Source of the DNA: Cristatella mucedo
Taxonomy: Eukaryota; Bryozoa; Phylactolaemata; Cristatellidae
Direction: 5' to 3'
Assembly: GCA_009760855.2 (NCBI GenBank)
Contig: WPIO01000243.1
Coordinates: forward strand, 1-17,500
Length of the DNA: 17,500 nucleotides
The notes beneath the pieces were generated by a model, which saw only the letters and a list, made by a program, of their open reading frames with translations, was not told the origin of the DNA and did no database searches. Made by a program: the position numbers and the translations under genes. Positions 8,035 to 15,837 of the stretch are shown piece after piece; within the stretch, counting starts at the first letter, position 1, and each line of letters opens with the position of its first letter.

Positions 8035-9626
8035 CCGGCTTGCTGTGTCGTCTTGCGCCCCTATAGTGTACTTTATATATGACTCTCCCTGTAGACTTGT
8101 TTAGTTCCCCTGTTTTTGTTATCGCATGCGATATTATAAAGAGGTCTAACCTGACGGCCGCTCACCTTACCCTCTTTCAACAGCATGGGGAGCGGCAGCA
8201 CGGCTGCAGTATGGCGGAGCTTGTCGGAAATAGCCTCTGACCCCTGGAACTCGGCTACGCTGCAGCTGCCGGCGCAGTGGCAGACGACTCGCCGACGACG
8301 CCAGGCAGCCGCGCAGCGCTGCTGCACTGCTTCGCTCCCCGGTGACGGCCGTCGTCGCAGCCGTAGATTGGTTGAGCGAGGACGGTGGGGCGGGGCGGAA
8401 GGCTAAGCAGCGCCTGCTCACCTCTTTGATGCCGACTTGGCCGACGAGGCGACCCTGATGAGTCACGTACGCCTGACTGAGCCGCAGGAGAACGAACAGC
8501 GAGTGGATCTGGAACGGACGCGGCGTGCAGAGGTGCGGGCGTCCGTACATCCACGAAGGCGACGCTGCCGCGGCGTCGGCGCTAGAGCGGCATCGGCCGC
8601 TCGGCCACGCTCTCCGACCCAACGGCGCCTCCCATCCTTACCTTATGCAGCGAGGTCCTCTGGCTGATCTGAAACGGGGCGGGGTCAAAGTGGACGTCCT
8701 TGAAGTCGACCGGCCGATGAAGCTGTTGCTCTTCTTCCTGCATTTTCTGCGAGAGACGCCAGCGCACGGTGCATTAGCTAGCAAGCGCCGCCGCTGCCGA
8801 ATCTCGGTCGCGATGCTGTAACGGCAGCGCGAGCTAAAATATCCAAGTAATAAATAAATATCTAAAGTATCTAAACAAAAATAAAATATAAAAATAAAAA
8901 TATCAAAAAATATCTAAAATATCCAAAAATAAAAAATATGGCGGCTGGCTAGTATTCGCGATGATAAGATTATGCGACGCTTTATCGCTGAGGCCATATA
9001 GAAGACCGGCGCCCTGAGAAGGTGAGTATTAGAGACCCGGGGTATTGGCATTGGCTCTAACGTGAGCTGTAGGTCACACTGTCGTTGGACATTGCGTCTG
9101 CTACCGTTCGCTGAAGTCTCGTGGACTATTCCACATTATGGATACGGACTTGGCATGTTAAGCTGTGAGCGTTCGTCGTCGCCGCTGCCGTGTTCCTGCT
9201 ACAATGCCGCGTATACTTGCGTGCATGCGTGCAGCACCTGCATGTAGCTAGCCGTGCTACAAGGTTCGGGCGTCACCGGGATTCCTAAGGCTTCGGCTGA
9301 GAGTAGCACCGTGTGACGTATGTATGACGTACGAACGAGCGCTGTATTTGTGGCCTAGTCGTGACCGGTGGTGGAAGCCGAACGACACGTTTGTAGCAAC
9401 GCCGCCTCAGCTACTGAAGGCATCCCATTCGCTTTCGCCCACAATTCACCACCTCACTCGCCGCAGCCCGAGGCTGCGGCGAGTGAGGCGGTGAATTGTG
9501 GGATTCGGCTCCTACCACCGACACCCACGCGGAGAGGAAGGGTGCAGACGGACTGGCGTCATCGACATAATACATTGCCGCAACGAGGTGGACGGTCCCT
9601 CAACGCTCGCCGCTCGATTTCATAAA

Positions 9627-9725
<99 letters not shown>

Positions 9726-10911
9726 GGGCATTCACCGGTGCTGGCTGTCCGCAGGAAAAGACAGCGAACTTATGTAGGCACCTTGAGAGCGAAATTTTGC
9801 CATCCAGCGCGGTTTCACCGCCTCGTTGGTTGTGCTTTTTAATTCTTCAGCTTTATTCTCTTTATTTTAAAGCGGCGCAATTCGTAAATCGCCGCATACA
9901 ACGCCTCGTGAGCCGTGGTGGTTCACTAGGTAAGGCGATCGGTTGCGTTTCACGATATCAATCCCGAAATCGTGAAATGGGTGCCATTACACTCAGCTAA
10001 TGTGCGTTTCGTTCGAGAGATGCTGCGGCGACAGCGAGACTCGGTGTTCGATAGGCTCCCGCTTGGTCAGCACGAGGTTTCTTCGCAAAAAGATACGTCC
10101 TCGAAACTTGAGCACTCACTGGAAAAACTGTAATTCAGCTGAGAAGGCTTTGCACTTAGGCTGGGACCGCGAGAGCGCGAGACGATCTCTCTCCTTTACT
10201 CGGCTCAGTGGGAGCCACTGGATAGCGGGTAGCGGCAGACCAGCGCACGCTCAGCTAGCGGAAGAGGAGCTCTTGCGACGGCGGCAGCAGAGGCAAAGCG
10301 GCGGCCGTTGCTTAGAGCGGCGGCTCTAGGTCCTCACCTGCAGCTCCTCCTGAATGTGCAGCGCCTCGGCTTCGACGTCGCTGCTGCTCCTGGGCACTTT
10401 TGCTGCTCCTCCTACGGAGCGCCTTCGCCGCCCGAAAATACCTGAGAGAGGAGTGGACACGCGGCTCGACAGCTCGTCCAGCTTAGCTCGATGGCAAACT
10501 AGTGCCAGCGACGCGAGTCTCTTTCTTGTGGCACCGCCCACGATCGACAACCTGCCTTCAAAAGCGGCACCATGCATATGTGTGTGCGTCTGTGTGTGTG
10601 TGTGTGTGCGATGCTATATAAATCTTAATAATATATGTAAAACATGTATATTTAATAATATTAATACATATGTATAATGCTCCCAGAGAGTTCAATTTCT
10701 TTCTGCTGCGCTGTGATGGCATTTTAGGTAAGGCGGTCACTTTGAACGATCTCCGTTCCGAGGTCATGGGTTCGAATACTGCGGTGAGCAATCCTTTATC
10801 GCCGCTGCAAGCGGTTGTGATTGCAGTAAAAGGTCTTCTGCCGCATTACAAAAAGAGGCTGTTTAATCAGCTAGTTTTTTCTAGACACTTTATATGTGCA
10901 TGCACACACAC

Positions 10912-10966
<55 letters not shown>

Positions 10967-13328
10967 TATAGGGAGATAGATAGATAGATAGATAGCTATG
11001 TATTGCAGTATTGTCGCCTGCTCTATGACGCTACGTCTACGGCACTTCTTTTCTCAAGCGACACTTCTGATTTGGCAGTGCTTCATTGTTTTTATTGATT
11101 GCCTGGGATGAAGTCCGTTAACTACCACGTTCGCATCAAAATCTGGCTGCAGGCGGAGAGGGCACAAAAAAAATGCCCCCGTCGCAAGACTAGCTTAGTC
11201 TTCGTCGCCTAGTGGAGCTAAACAAAGAGACCAGTCAAGTCTCCTCCGTGACATCGCATTCCTTGTGACCTTGTGGAGTTAACGACATACATCTCACTAC
11301 TAGATTATTATTTTGAATGTATTGCAATTATGCAGAGAATAATAAGCATACAATATACTAATAGCATTACATTCATAATTACTATGCGAATAATAAATTT
11401 AGAGCATCAATACTATAAAGTAGAGCTTGTACTGCAAATGTCGTTCGGGAAAGCATGTATCTAGTCGTATCGGCGGCCAGTGCTTATACTGTTCGCGATC
11501 AGGCCTCCAACTGCGCCTTAACGCTGCCAAGGTGCTGGTTTGGTCCAGCGCTGAAGGTGCTCATCCCGACCAAGGTCTGGCTGAGGTCGTGGGCTCGAGC
11601 CCGGAGGCATGTGTGAAGCGCCTGAATAGAGATTAAGTTCTCTTAGGGAGCTATACAAATGAATTATATATCATATGTAAGGTCAGAGCAAGTGACCGAC
11701 TGCTGGTCACAGCCATTTTGCGGATCTTTGGTCGGGAGGGGGCGAGGGACTGTGTTCGACTCACCGCCGACGGAGAGCGTGCCGCTGGTCGTGCTCTCGC
11801 GCCTCTTTCCGCCCGCCGCCACTGCCGCTGCACTTCTTGCCGTCACCGCCCCCGGCTCGCTGGCCGAGGTTTGCTGCTCGTCGTCGTCGTCATCGTCGTT
11901 GTCGTCGCCGTCGGTGTGAGCCGACACCGTAATGACCGGCGTAATAATGTCCTTCGATGTCGTCGACAGAGATGGCACCAATGAGCGGCCTTCCACCGCT
12001 GTAGCCTTCTCCTGAACGCCAGCAAGCGAGACGGTGGTGAGCTAGCCGCAGGGCGCGCGGAGCATGCGTGCTCCGGGGGTCACGTGCTCAGAGAACCGCT
12101 TGCGGATTCGGCTGAGCAATGCCGAGCGCTGCCCGGCAACCGAGGACGCTGAAATGGCAGTGCAAGCTAAACCAGCCGGATTGTGGTGGATAATTTTTAG
12201 TCGTGATTATGCGATCATACGATAGTTTATAAATGTGGTCTTATAGCAAGCCGGCACCATGAGATAGGCTTGTAGATTAACAATGCTCTCCCAACGAGCA
12301 CGTACGCCGAAACAGACAGAAAACCGAAGCTCGCTCACAACGATGTGTATTTTCCTAGGCGCCTGCAGCTCTCCCCAAACACAGCTGTTCTCTAAGCCGG
12401 CGTTCCTTATTACTGCTCTCACTTCCCTCCCATCCACAGCTCATCTCCGTGGGTTAGCGGGAGGACAAAACCGGCCTGACCGGCCCGTCCCTAGACCACA
12501 TCAACCAGCTGTACGACCCTGGATCGGTGGAGAGCACTACCGGTCTGCCTGCACAGGCTGAGTGCCGGCGAGCCCAGTGATCGAGGATCGTGCATACACA
12601 CACACACAAACACGGACTTAATACAAAATCCAATCACAGACTTCTCTACATTATGGATATGAACTTGACATGTTGAGCTGTGAGCGCTCTTCGTAGCTGT
12701 CATGTTCCTGATACAATGCTGCGTATACCTGCGTGCATTCGTGCAGCACCTTAATGTAGCTAGCCGTGCTACAAGGTTCAGCCATCGCCAGTATTCGTCG
12801 CTAGACTAAGAGTAGCACCGTTACGAGCTCTGTGCTTGCGACCTAGCTCCGAAGTTGGACGCGGAAGCCTAAGCACGTTTGTAACAACGCCCCGTCAACG
12901 AGAGCGCCCGGAGAGCCTTTCTACTTCATTCCCTCCCAGTCATGAGCGAGGTTTTGATCGCATAAGAGTTAAGCAACTACGTTCCACAGCCCTGCACAGG
13001 CAAATCAAAAGCTGTCTGCAAGAGACAATGGCACTGCTAGTGCATTGTCCGAGGCGTAGAGAAAGCGACAGAAACTGCAGCTCCGCCGATTGACGTTCAA
13101 CTAGAGGCGAAGAATGGCAGCCGACCTTGCTGACCTTGACAGTGAGAATTTCGGCAGCCATCGTCGTCTGACGAACCAGCAGACGACGATGATGTGCCCT
13201 GCTATGCGCACTGTCCGATTTCATGGATTTCAAGGTGAACGCAGCGGCCGCATTTAGCCCCTACGAAGTGGTTGTGTGGTGGCGTTCGGCACTGACGCCG
13301 AAGCCCGAGCTGAACAGCCCAGGCTAGA

Positions 13329-13372
<44 letters not shown>

Positions 13373-13412
13373 TAGGGAGAGGAGAGATGGAGAGAGAGAG
13401 AGAGAGAGGAGA

Positions 13413-13508
<96 letters not shown>

Positions 13509-14861
13509 GAGAGATGGAGAGAGAGAGAGAGAGAGGGAGAGGAGAGATGGAGAGAGAGAGAGAGAGAGAGCCGCGCAAGGACGCTGCCGTTGCCTCGGCG
13601 GCAGGCAAGTGCCCCAATCCTGGATATGCCGATGCTTTGTCGTGTGCTTATGCATGCAGACACTGTTGCATGCTGCCACTAACCACACTTACATGCTGTG
13701 CATGTCACCCATAACAATGTTATTCATGTTGCTTATCAAGCATGATACCGCTCACCATTCGATCGTGTTTCTTTAGCAGCAAATGTAAAGCGCCTAGAAA
13801 AAGATTAAGTGCTCTATCGTGTAAAATTATTATTATTAATCCTATCCAGGGTTCAGGCATCTGCTCGGCTCGCTCCGCTCGACTCACCCGCCTGACAATC
13901 GCGGCCCGCTGCGCCTCTCGCACCTGCCTGCCTGCCCGCCCGCCCACCCTCGGGGAGGCTCGAGCCGATTTGCGGGCAGCAGCGGGAAATTGCCCCGGCG
14001 GCTGGCGGACGCACGCGGCGTAGCGGTGGGCGCTGATCCTACCGCCCGCCTTAAGTGCCTCTCATGAGCCGTGGAAAAGAGCGATGGGCGCTTCCTCTGC
14101 CTCGTCTTCTCTTTGACAGGCGGCGAGCGCTCTCGATGGCCGATGTCTTCGGCCGCTGGCGTCGCCGGAAGCGGCGGGCTGCTGTCAGACGCCAAGTTGA
14201 CCTGCGCACTTCGCTTCTCGCCCAGGTGCCGCTCGAGCACGTCGATCAGGTGATTCCGCTGAACTGAGCCGATCAGAATCCGGGTTTCTGCAGGCGACGA
14301 AGAGCACGCCATTTGCTTTCGACGACGAAGAGAGGCCGACTTCTCAGTGGCAGCAGCAGCTGTCGCTGGGGCGTCACTAACTGCTACGTACCTAACTTCG
14401 GCGTTACTAACTGCTGCTTAACTAACTGCATCGTAACTAAGTGCTGGTAACCAACTTCGTCTTACATAACTGCTGTGTATATTAACTTCAGTGAGACTAA
14501 CTGCTGCCTAACTTACTGTGGCGTAACTAACTACGGTGTAAGTAACGTTAACGGCACAAGTACAGTGGCGATGTCCTACGTGGCTGGAGGCGGGCCGCCT
14601 CCACCGCCATCGCCGGGGCTCGCGGCGGTCCAATGGCGAACGTCAGACGGGCGCGCCTGCTTGCGCCTGCTTGCACCAAGCAGGCGCTCGAGAGTGCTTG
14701 CTTTGCCGGGCGCCGCTTGCGCACCTGAAGCGTCGACGAGCGGGTAGGAGAGCACGAATGGATTGAGGACGAGCAGCTCCGTCAGCTCGTCGTACGTCGA
14801 GTGCAGGCTGATGACTTTGGGATCTTTCTGCATGATGTCCTCTGCGTATACGTAGTGCGCC
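8029..14861 (-). CDS. ClC chloride channel, C-terminal half with both CBS domains (multi-exon)
   Basis: Six exons on the - strand join without a phase error: 14861-14725, 14287-14202, 12011-11765, 10441-10338, 8746-8642 and 8508-8422, with a tentative last exon at 8265-8167. Together they give about 255 residues before the last exon. The product is the cytoplasmic part of a voltage-gated ClC chloride channel of the ClC-1/2/K type, a plasma-membrane dimer. In this family the paired CBS domains control gating and can bind nucleotide. Diagnostic stretches are [20 protein letters not shown] and [20 protein letters not shown] (CBS1), then [15 protein letters not shown] and [14 protein letters not shown] (CBS2), which match the family patterns VEDIM, ILLGSVQR, DPAPFQ-TSLHK and HAYVTS-GRLVG. 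The membrane helices must be encoded beyond 14861. An AATAAA lies at 8034-8029. The exact subfamily member is not certain. Confidence 0.9.
8167..8265 (-). CDS. Tentative ClC C-terminal exon E7
   Basis: After E6, the acceptor GCGCCGGCAG (AG at 8267-8266), or the next AG six bases on, allows a phase-0 exon starting [15 protein letters not shown] and ending at TAA 8169-8167. KEL at the junction matches the usual KELRK of ClC channels. An AATAAA at 8034-8029 would give a ~140-nt 3' UTR. The interval between E6 and E7 is stop-free and a multiple of three, so unspliced read-through is equally possible. The upstream pyrimidine tract is poor and C-termini are not conserved, so confidence is low. Confidence 0.4.
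   Translation of the reverse strand: MQRSRVPGVRGYFRQAPPYCSRAAAPHAVERG
8422..8508 (-). CDS. ClC exon E6: core of CBS domain 2
   Basis: A short 133-nt intron separates it from E5. The acceptor is GTCCGTTCCAG (AG at 8510-8509) and the donor is AAAGAG|GTGAGC (GT at 8421-8420). The 87-nt exon, phase 0 on both sides, encodes [20 protein letters not shown] followed by LVGQVGIKE, matching the ClC pattern HxLFxLLGLxxAYVT-GRLVGxVxLKE. Confidence 0.93.
8642..8746 (-). CDS. ClC exon E5: entry into CBS domain 2
   Basis: The acceptor is GGCGTCTCTCGCAG (AG at 8748-8747) and the donor is CATAAG|GTAAGG (GT at 8641-8640). The exon is 105 nt, phase 0 at both ends. It encodes [15 protein letters not shown], then [26 protein letters not shown] followed by TSLHK is the signature of ClC-1/2/K CBS2 and is the strongest single identifier of this gene. 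Confidence 0.93.
8836..8939. repeat. AT-rich degenerate repeat
   Basis: About 100 bases of almost pure A/T in a GC-rich setting, built from variants of AAAATATCTAAA and AATAAAAAT. It lies in the ClC intron just upstream of E5 in transcript order. Confidence 0.85.
9131..9406 (+). repeat. Dispersed repeat family R3, copy a
   Basis: It shares ACATTATGGATA, GAGCTGTGAGCG or variants, TGTTCCTG, CAATGC-GCGTATAC, GTGCAGCACCT, TAGCTAGCCGTGCTACAAGG, AGAGTAGCACCGT and ACGTTTGTA-CAACGCC in the same order with copies at 12642 and 16654. No coding potential, tRNA boxes or terminal repeats are seen. Confidence 0.8.
9438..9502. repeat. Near-perfect 31-bp inverted repeat with 3-nt loop
   Basis: The arm 9438-9468 is the reverse complement of 9472-9502 apart from one position, which would form a wobble pair in one transcript. 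The loop is CGA. The arms begin CCCACAATTCACCACC and the palindrome stops abruptly on both sides. It lies in the ClC intron between E4 and E5. Confidence 0.95.
9627..9723 (+). repeat. (CT)n microsatellite
   Basis: About 97 bases of almost perfect CT repeat with one early TCGC interruption. On the ClC coding strand it reads (GA)n. Confidence 0.98.
9908..9975 (+). repeat. Truncated tRNA-derived SINE-like fragment
   Basis: GAGCCGTGGTGGTTCACTAG and GGTAAGGCGATCGG match the head and A-box region of the SINE copies at 10706 (+) and 16017 (-). TTTCACGAT and ATCGTGAAA form an arm where those copies have their arm. The B box is degraded and the body is missing. Confidence 0.6.
10338..10441 (-). CDS. 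ClC exon E4: linker, basic patch and acidic helix
   Basis: The acceptor TCCACTCCTCTCTCAG (AG at 10443-10442) and the donor CTGCAG|GTGAGG (GT at 10337-10336) are both strong. The 104-nt exon completes the Gly codon split from E3 and then encodes [20 protein letters not shown] and [14 protein letters not shown], leaving in phase 0. The C-terminal acidic helix runs directly into [15 protein letters not shown] of E5, where other ClC-2-like channels have a similar EE-rich stretch before the second CBS domain. Confidence 0.75.
10579..10610 (+). repeat. (GT)n microsatellite
   Basis: ATGTGTGTGCGTC is followed by an uninterrupted GT run, within the ClC intron between E3 and E4. Confidence 0.95.
10706..10882 (+). 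repeat. tRNA-derived SINE-like element, copy 1
   Basis: The head has an A box-like GGTAAGGCGGT (10727-10737) and a B box GGTTCGAATAC (10769-10779), the internal Pol III promoter. Between them, GATCTCCG and CCGAGGTC can pair like a long variable arm, which suggests a class II tRNA (Ser/Leu type) ancestor. The body continues GCAAGCGG and ends at TTTAATCAGCTAG plus TTTTTT, a possible Pol III stop. A second copy lies reversed at 15838-16017. Confidence 0.8.
10902..10995 (+). repeat. Compound (CA)n(CATA)n(TA)n(GATA)n microsatellite
   Basis: CACACACA, then CATACATACATA, a ~40-base TA run, and GATAGATAGATAGATAG follow each other directly after the SINE. Confidence 0.97.
10996..11459. other. Intronic stretch without a recognised feature
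   Basis: It lies within the ClC intron between E3 and E4. It turns AT-rich from about 11280. No exon, RNA gene or clear repeat was found. Confidence 0.5.
11460..11670 (+). repeat. SINE-like repeat with B-box-like head and hairpin tail, copy 2
   Basis: GGGCTCGAGCCC at about 11590-11601 resembles a B box. It is followed by GAAGCGCCTGAATAGAGATT and AAGTTCTCTTAGGGAGC, a diverged version of the hairpin tail seen at 6474. The (ATT)n end is replaced by an AT-rich stretch. Confidence 0.55.
11765..12011 (-). CDS. ClC exon E3: linker with acidic run
   Basis: The acceptor is TTGCTGGCGTTCAG (AG at 12013-12012) and the strong donor is GGCG|GTGAGT (GT at 11764-11763). The 247-nt exon enters in phase 0 and leaves in phase 1. 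It encodes a low-complexity hydrophilic linker starting [20 protein letters not shown], with an acidic run [14 protein letters not shown] at about 11910-11870, an Ala/Gly-rich part and [11 protein letters not shown], where RRES fits a basophilic-kinase site. There is no homology-grade motif; the call rests on the open frame, the splice sites and the phase fit with both neighbours. Confidence 0.65.
12440..12580 (+). other. Possible terminal exon or exon relic, + strand, unrecognised
   Basis: A strong acceptor CTTCCCTCCCATCCACAG ends at 12439. The following frame reads LISVG, then TAG at 12455-12457, then [20 protein letters not shown] and [15 protein letters not shown] to TGA at 12578-12580. 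If the AG of that TAG is the acceptor, the 40 codons from 12458 are open. The residues look protein-like, but no family is recognised, and it lies inside the ClC intron on the opposite strand. Confidence 0.25.
12594..12612 (+). repeat. Short (CA)n microsatellite
   Basis: TACACACACACACAAACAC. Confidence 0.9.
12642..12894 (+). repeat. Dispersed repeat family R3, copy b
   Basis: It is collinear with copy a over its whole length. The closest block is TAGCTAGCCGTGCTACAAGG, near 12757. It lies in the ClC intron between E2 and E3, on the strand opposite to the gene. Confidence 0.8.
13159..13191. repeat. 12-bp perfect inverted repeat
   Basis: CATCGTCGTCTG (13159-13170) and CAGACGACGATG (13180-13191) are separated by 9 bases. 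It lies in the ClC intron between E2 and E3. Confidence 0.9.
13325..13570 (+). repeat. (GA)n microsatellite with GGAGAGATGGA interruptions
   Basis: About 245 bases of GA repeat, with a recurring interruption GGAGAGATGG that suggests expansion of a longer unit. On the ClC coding strand it is a polypyrimidine tract. Confidence 0.98.
13619..13838 (+). repeat. Hairpin-tail dispersed repeat, copy 3
   Basis: It is collinear with 15479-15727: GTGCTTATGC, CATGCTGCCACTAAC, GTGCATGTCAC, ATGTTATTCA, TTATCAAGCATGATA, CTCACCATTC, GCAGCAAATGTAAAGCGCC and (ATT)n. The hairpin 3' arm is lost here. Confidence 0.8.
14202..14287 (-). CDS. ClC exon E2: end of CBS domain 1
   Basis: The acceptor is CGTCGCCTGCAG (AG at 14289-14288). 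The exon encodes [20 protein letters not shown] and HLGEKRSAQ, the second half of CBS1. The end shown is CAG|GTCAAC, a weak donor but phase 0, as exon E3 needs. The frame stays open beyond it to 13884. Alternative ends are GCG|GTAGGA at 14043 (also phase 0) and GG|GTGAGT at 13888, a strong donor but phase 2, which would need another exon before E3. The start is firm and the end is not. Confidence 0.8.
14371..14552. repeat. Degenerate ~15-bp minisatellite
   Basis: About a dozen imperfect units of the form GCGTAACTAACTGCTG or CGTACCTAACTTCG lie in the 437-bp ClC intron between E1 and E2. Alternate units tend to end in CTGCTG or CTTCG, hinting at a ~30-bp higher-order unit. Confidence 0.75.
14725..14861 (-). 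CDS. ClC exon E1: start of CBS domain 1
   Basis: The 137-nt exon encodes [10 protein letters not shown] followed by [20 protein letters not shown] and SYPLVDAS. The acceptor is CGCTCTCGCTCAG (AG at 14863-14862) after a pyrimidine-rich stretch. The donor is TTCAG|GTGCGC (GT at 14724-14723). It enters with one base of a split codon and leaves with the first base of the next, which the following exon completes as Glu. The VEDIM-like start and the PLVD end are the usual borders of the first half of ClC CBS1. Confidence 0.9.
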
Positions 14862-15027
14862 CTGAGCGAGAGCGAGAGCGCGTCAGAGCCAGGCGAGCGA
14901 GCGGCTGCGGCGGCGAGCGGCGGCGGCATCTACCGCGTGCGGAGTGCTTTGAAGTCGAAGGGAAATCTTCGAGTCCATCTGCGAAATGGCAGTTCCGCCG
15001 GAATAATAGCAAGAATATTAACATTCG

Positions 15028-15321
15028 TTGCTGCTGGCGTGGGCTTGCTACCAGTATCTTTCATTGTGGTCAATTCCAACCGGCGATTGGGACGTTAAGG
15101 ACGATGCTGGTACTTCTCACACGTTGGAAACCCTACTCCTTAAAAATGGATGCAATAACCGTACCGCCCGCAGCATCTACACGCAACACGGGTGTCTGCT
15201 TTCACGTGACCTTTCAAATTATGAAAACTGTCGCAGCACCGTCAAGTCGGCCTTCTTACAGCTGCATAATATTGTGAACATGTCAGGCAATGATAAGACA
15301 ATGATACCACATCCACAATAG
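15028..15321 (+). CDS. Unrecognised 97-codon open frame
   Basis: The frame is open from ATG 15028 to TAG and encodes MLLAWACYQYLSLWS, then a hydrophilic part including DWDVKDDAGTSHTLETLLL, NGCNNRTARSIYTQHGC and STVKSAFLQLHNIVNMSGND. The composition is not repeat-like and the local GC is lower than around it, but no domain, signal or neighbour supports it. It is upstream of E1 of the ClC gene, on the opposite strand, and may be chance or a fragment of a mobile element. Confidence 0.2.
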   Translation: MLLAWACYQYLSLWSIPTGDWDVKDDAGTSHTLETLLLKNGCNNRTARSIYTQHGCLLSRDLSNYENCRSTVKSAFLQLHNIVNMSGNDKTMIPHPQ

Positions 15322-15478
15322 TCACTGTTTTCCGATATTCTACCGCCGTTGCATTCATGTACAGAGAGAGGGCCTAGCAATTTTTGCAGATGTGTCTATG
15401 TAAGTCGGCTTAAAATGCTGTCTTTGGGCTAGCGCGCACCTCTGTAACTTAAAAAAAAACCTATTTAGGACTGCCTTT

Positions 15479-15727
15479 AGTGGATCCCTGTCCTTCACGT
15501 GCTTATGCGTTCTGACACTGTGCATGCTGCCACTAACTATATTTGCATGCTGACCCTGTGCATGTCACCACTAACCATGTTATTCACTTCTCTTTGTTTA
15601 TCAAGCATGATATTACTCACCATTCAATTACATTTCCCTTTGCAGCAAACGTAAAGCGCCTAGAGAGAGATTGAGTTCTCTGGGGGCGCTTTATCAAGAT
15701 TATCATTATTATTATTATTATTATTAA
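15479..15727 (+). repeat. Hairpin-tail dispersed repeat, copy 4, with (ATT)n end
   Basis: This is the best preserved long copy. The hairpin arms are AAAGCGCC (15653-15660) and GGCGCTTT (15685-15692), followed by TATCA and (ATT)n to 15726. The ~170 bp upstream match copy 3. Confidence 0.85.
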
Positions 15728-15837
15728 ATCAAGGCATTCGTCTCATTTTAGACGGATTTAACGAGGCTTACGAGTGAAGCTCCTTCAGCAATGGGATTCG
15801 GACTCTGAATAAAAGAAAAATATACAACTACAACTAT

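Noticed and set aside
7560-8100. Possible reversed solo LTR (AATAAA on the - strand, repeated GGTCACCGG)
   Set aside because: No second copy or TG/CA borders can be shown; the AATAAA fits equally well as the ClC poly(A) signal.
8940-9025. Possible + strand exon ending at GAGAAG|GTGAGT near 9018
   Set aside because: The most protein-like frame before the donor contains a TAG, and no acceptor or partner exon is seen.
10902-10995. Regularly repeated units considered as a CRISPR or satellite array
   Set aside because: It is a simple compound microsatellite; there are no spacers, and the genome is eukaryotic.
13202-13776. Long overlapping frames of Ser/Leu repeats (-) and Arg/Glu repeats (+)
   Set aside because: These are translations of the (GA)n microsatellite in several frames; there is no independent coding signal.
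14371-14552. Repeated CTAAC motifs as a row of splice branch points
   Set aside because: The motif is on the + strand while the ClC gene is read from the - strand.
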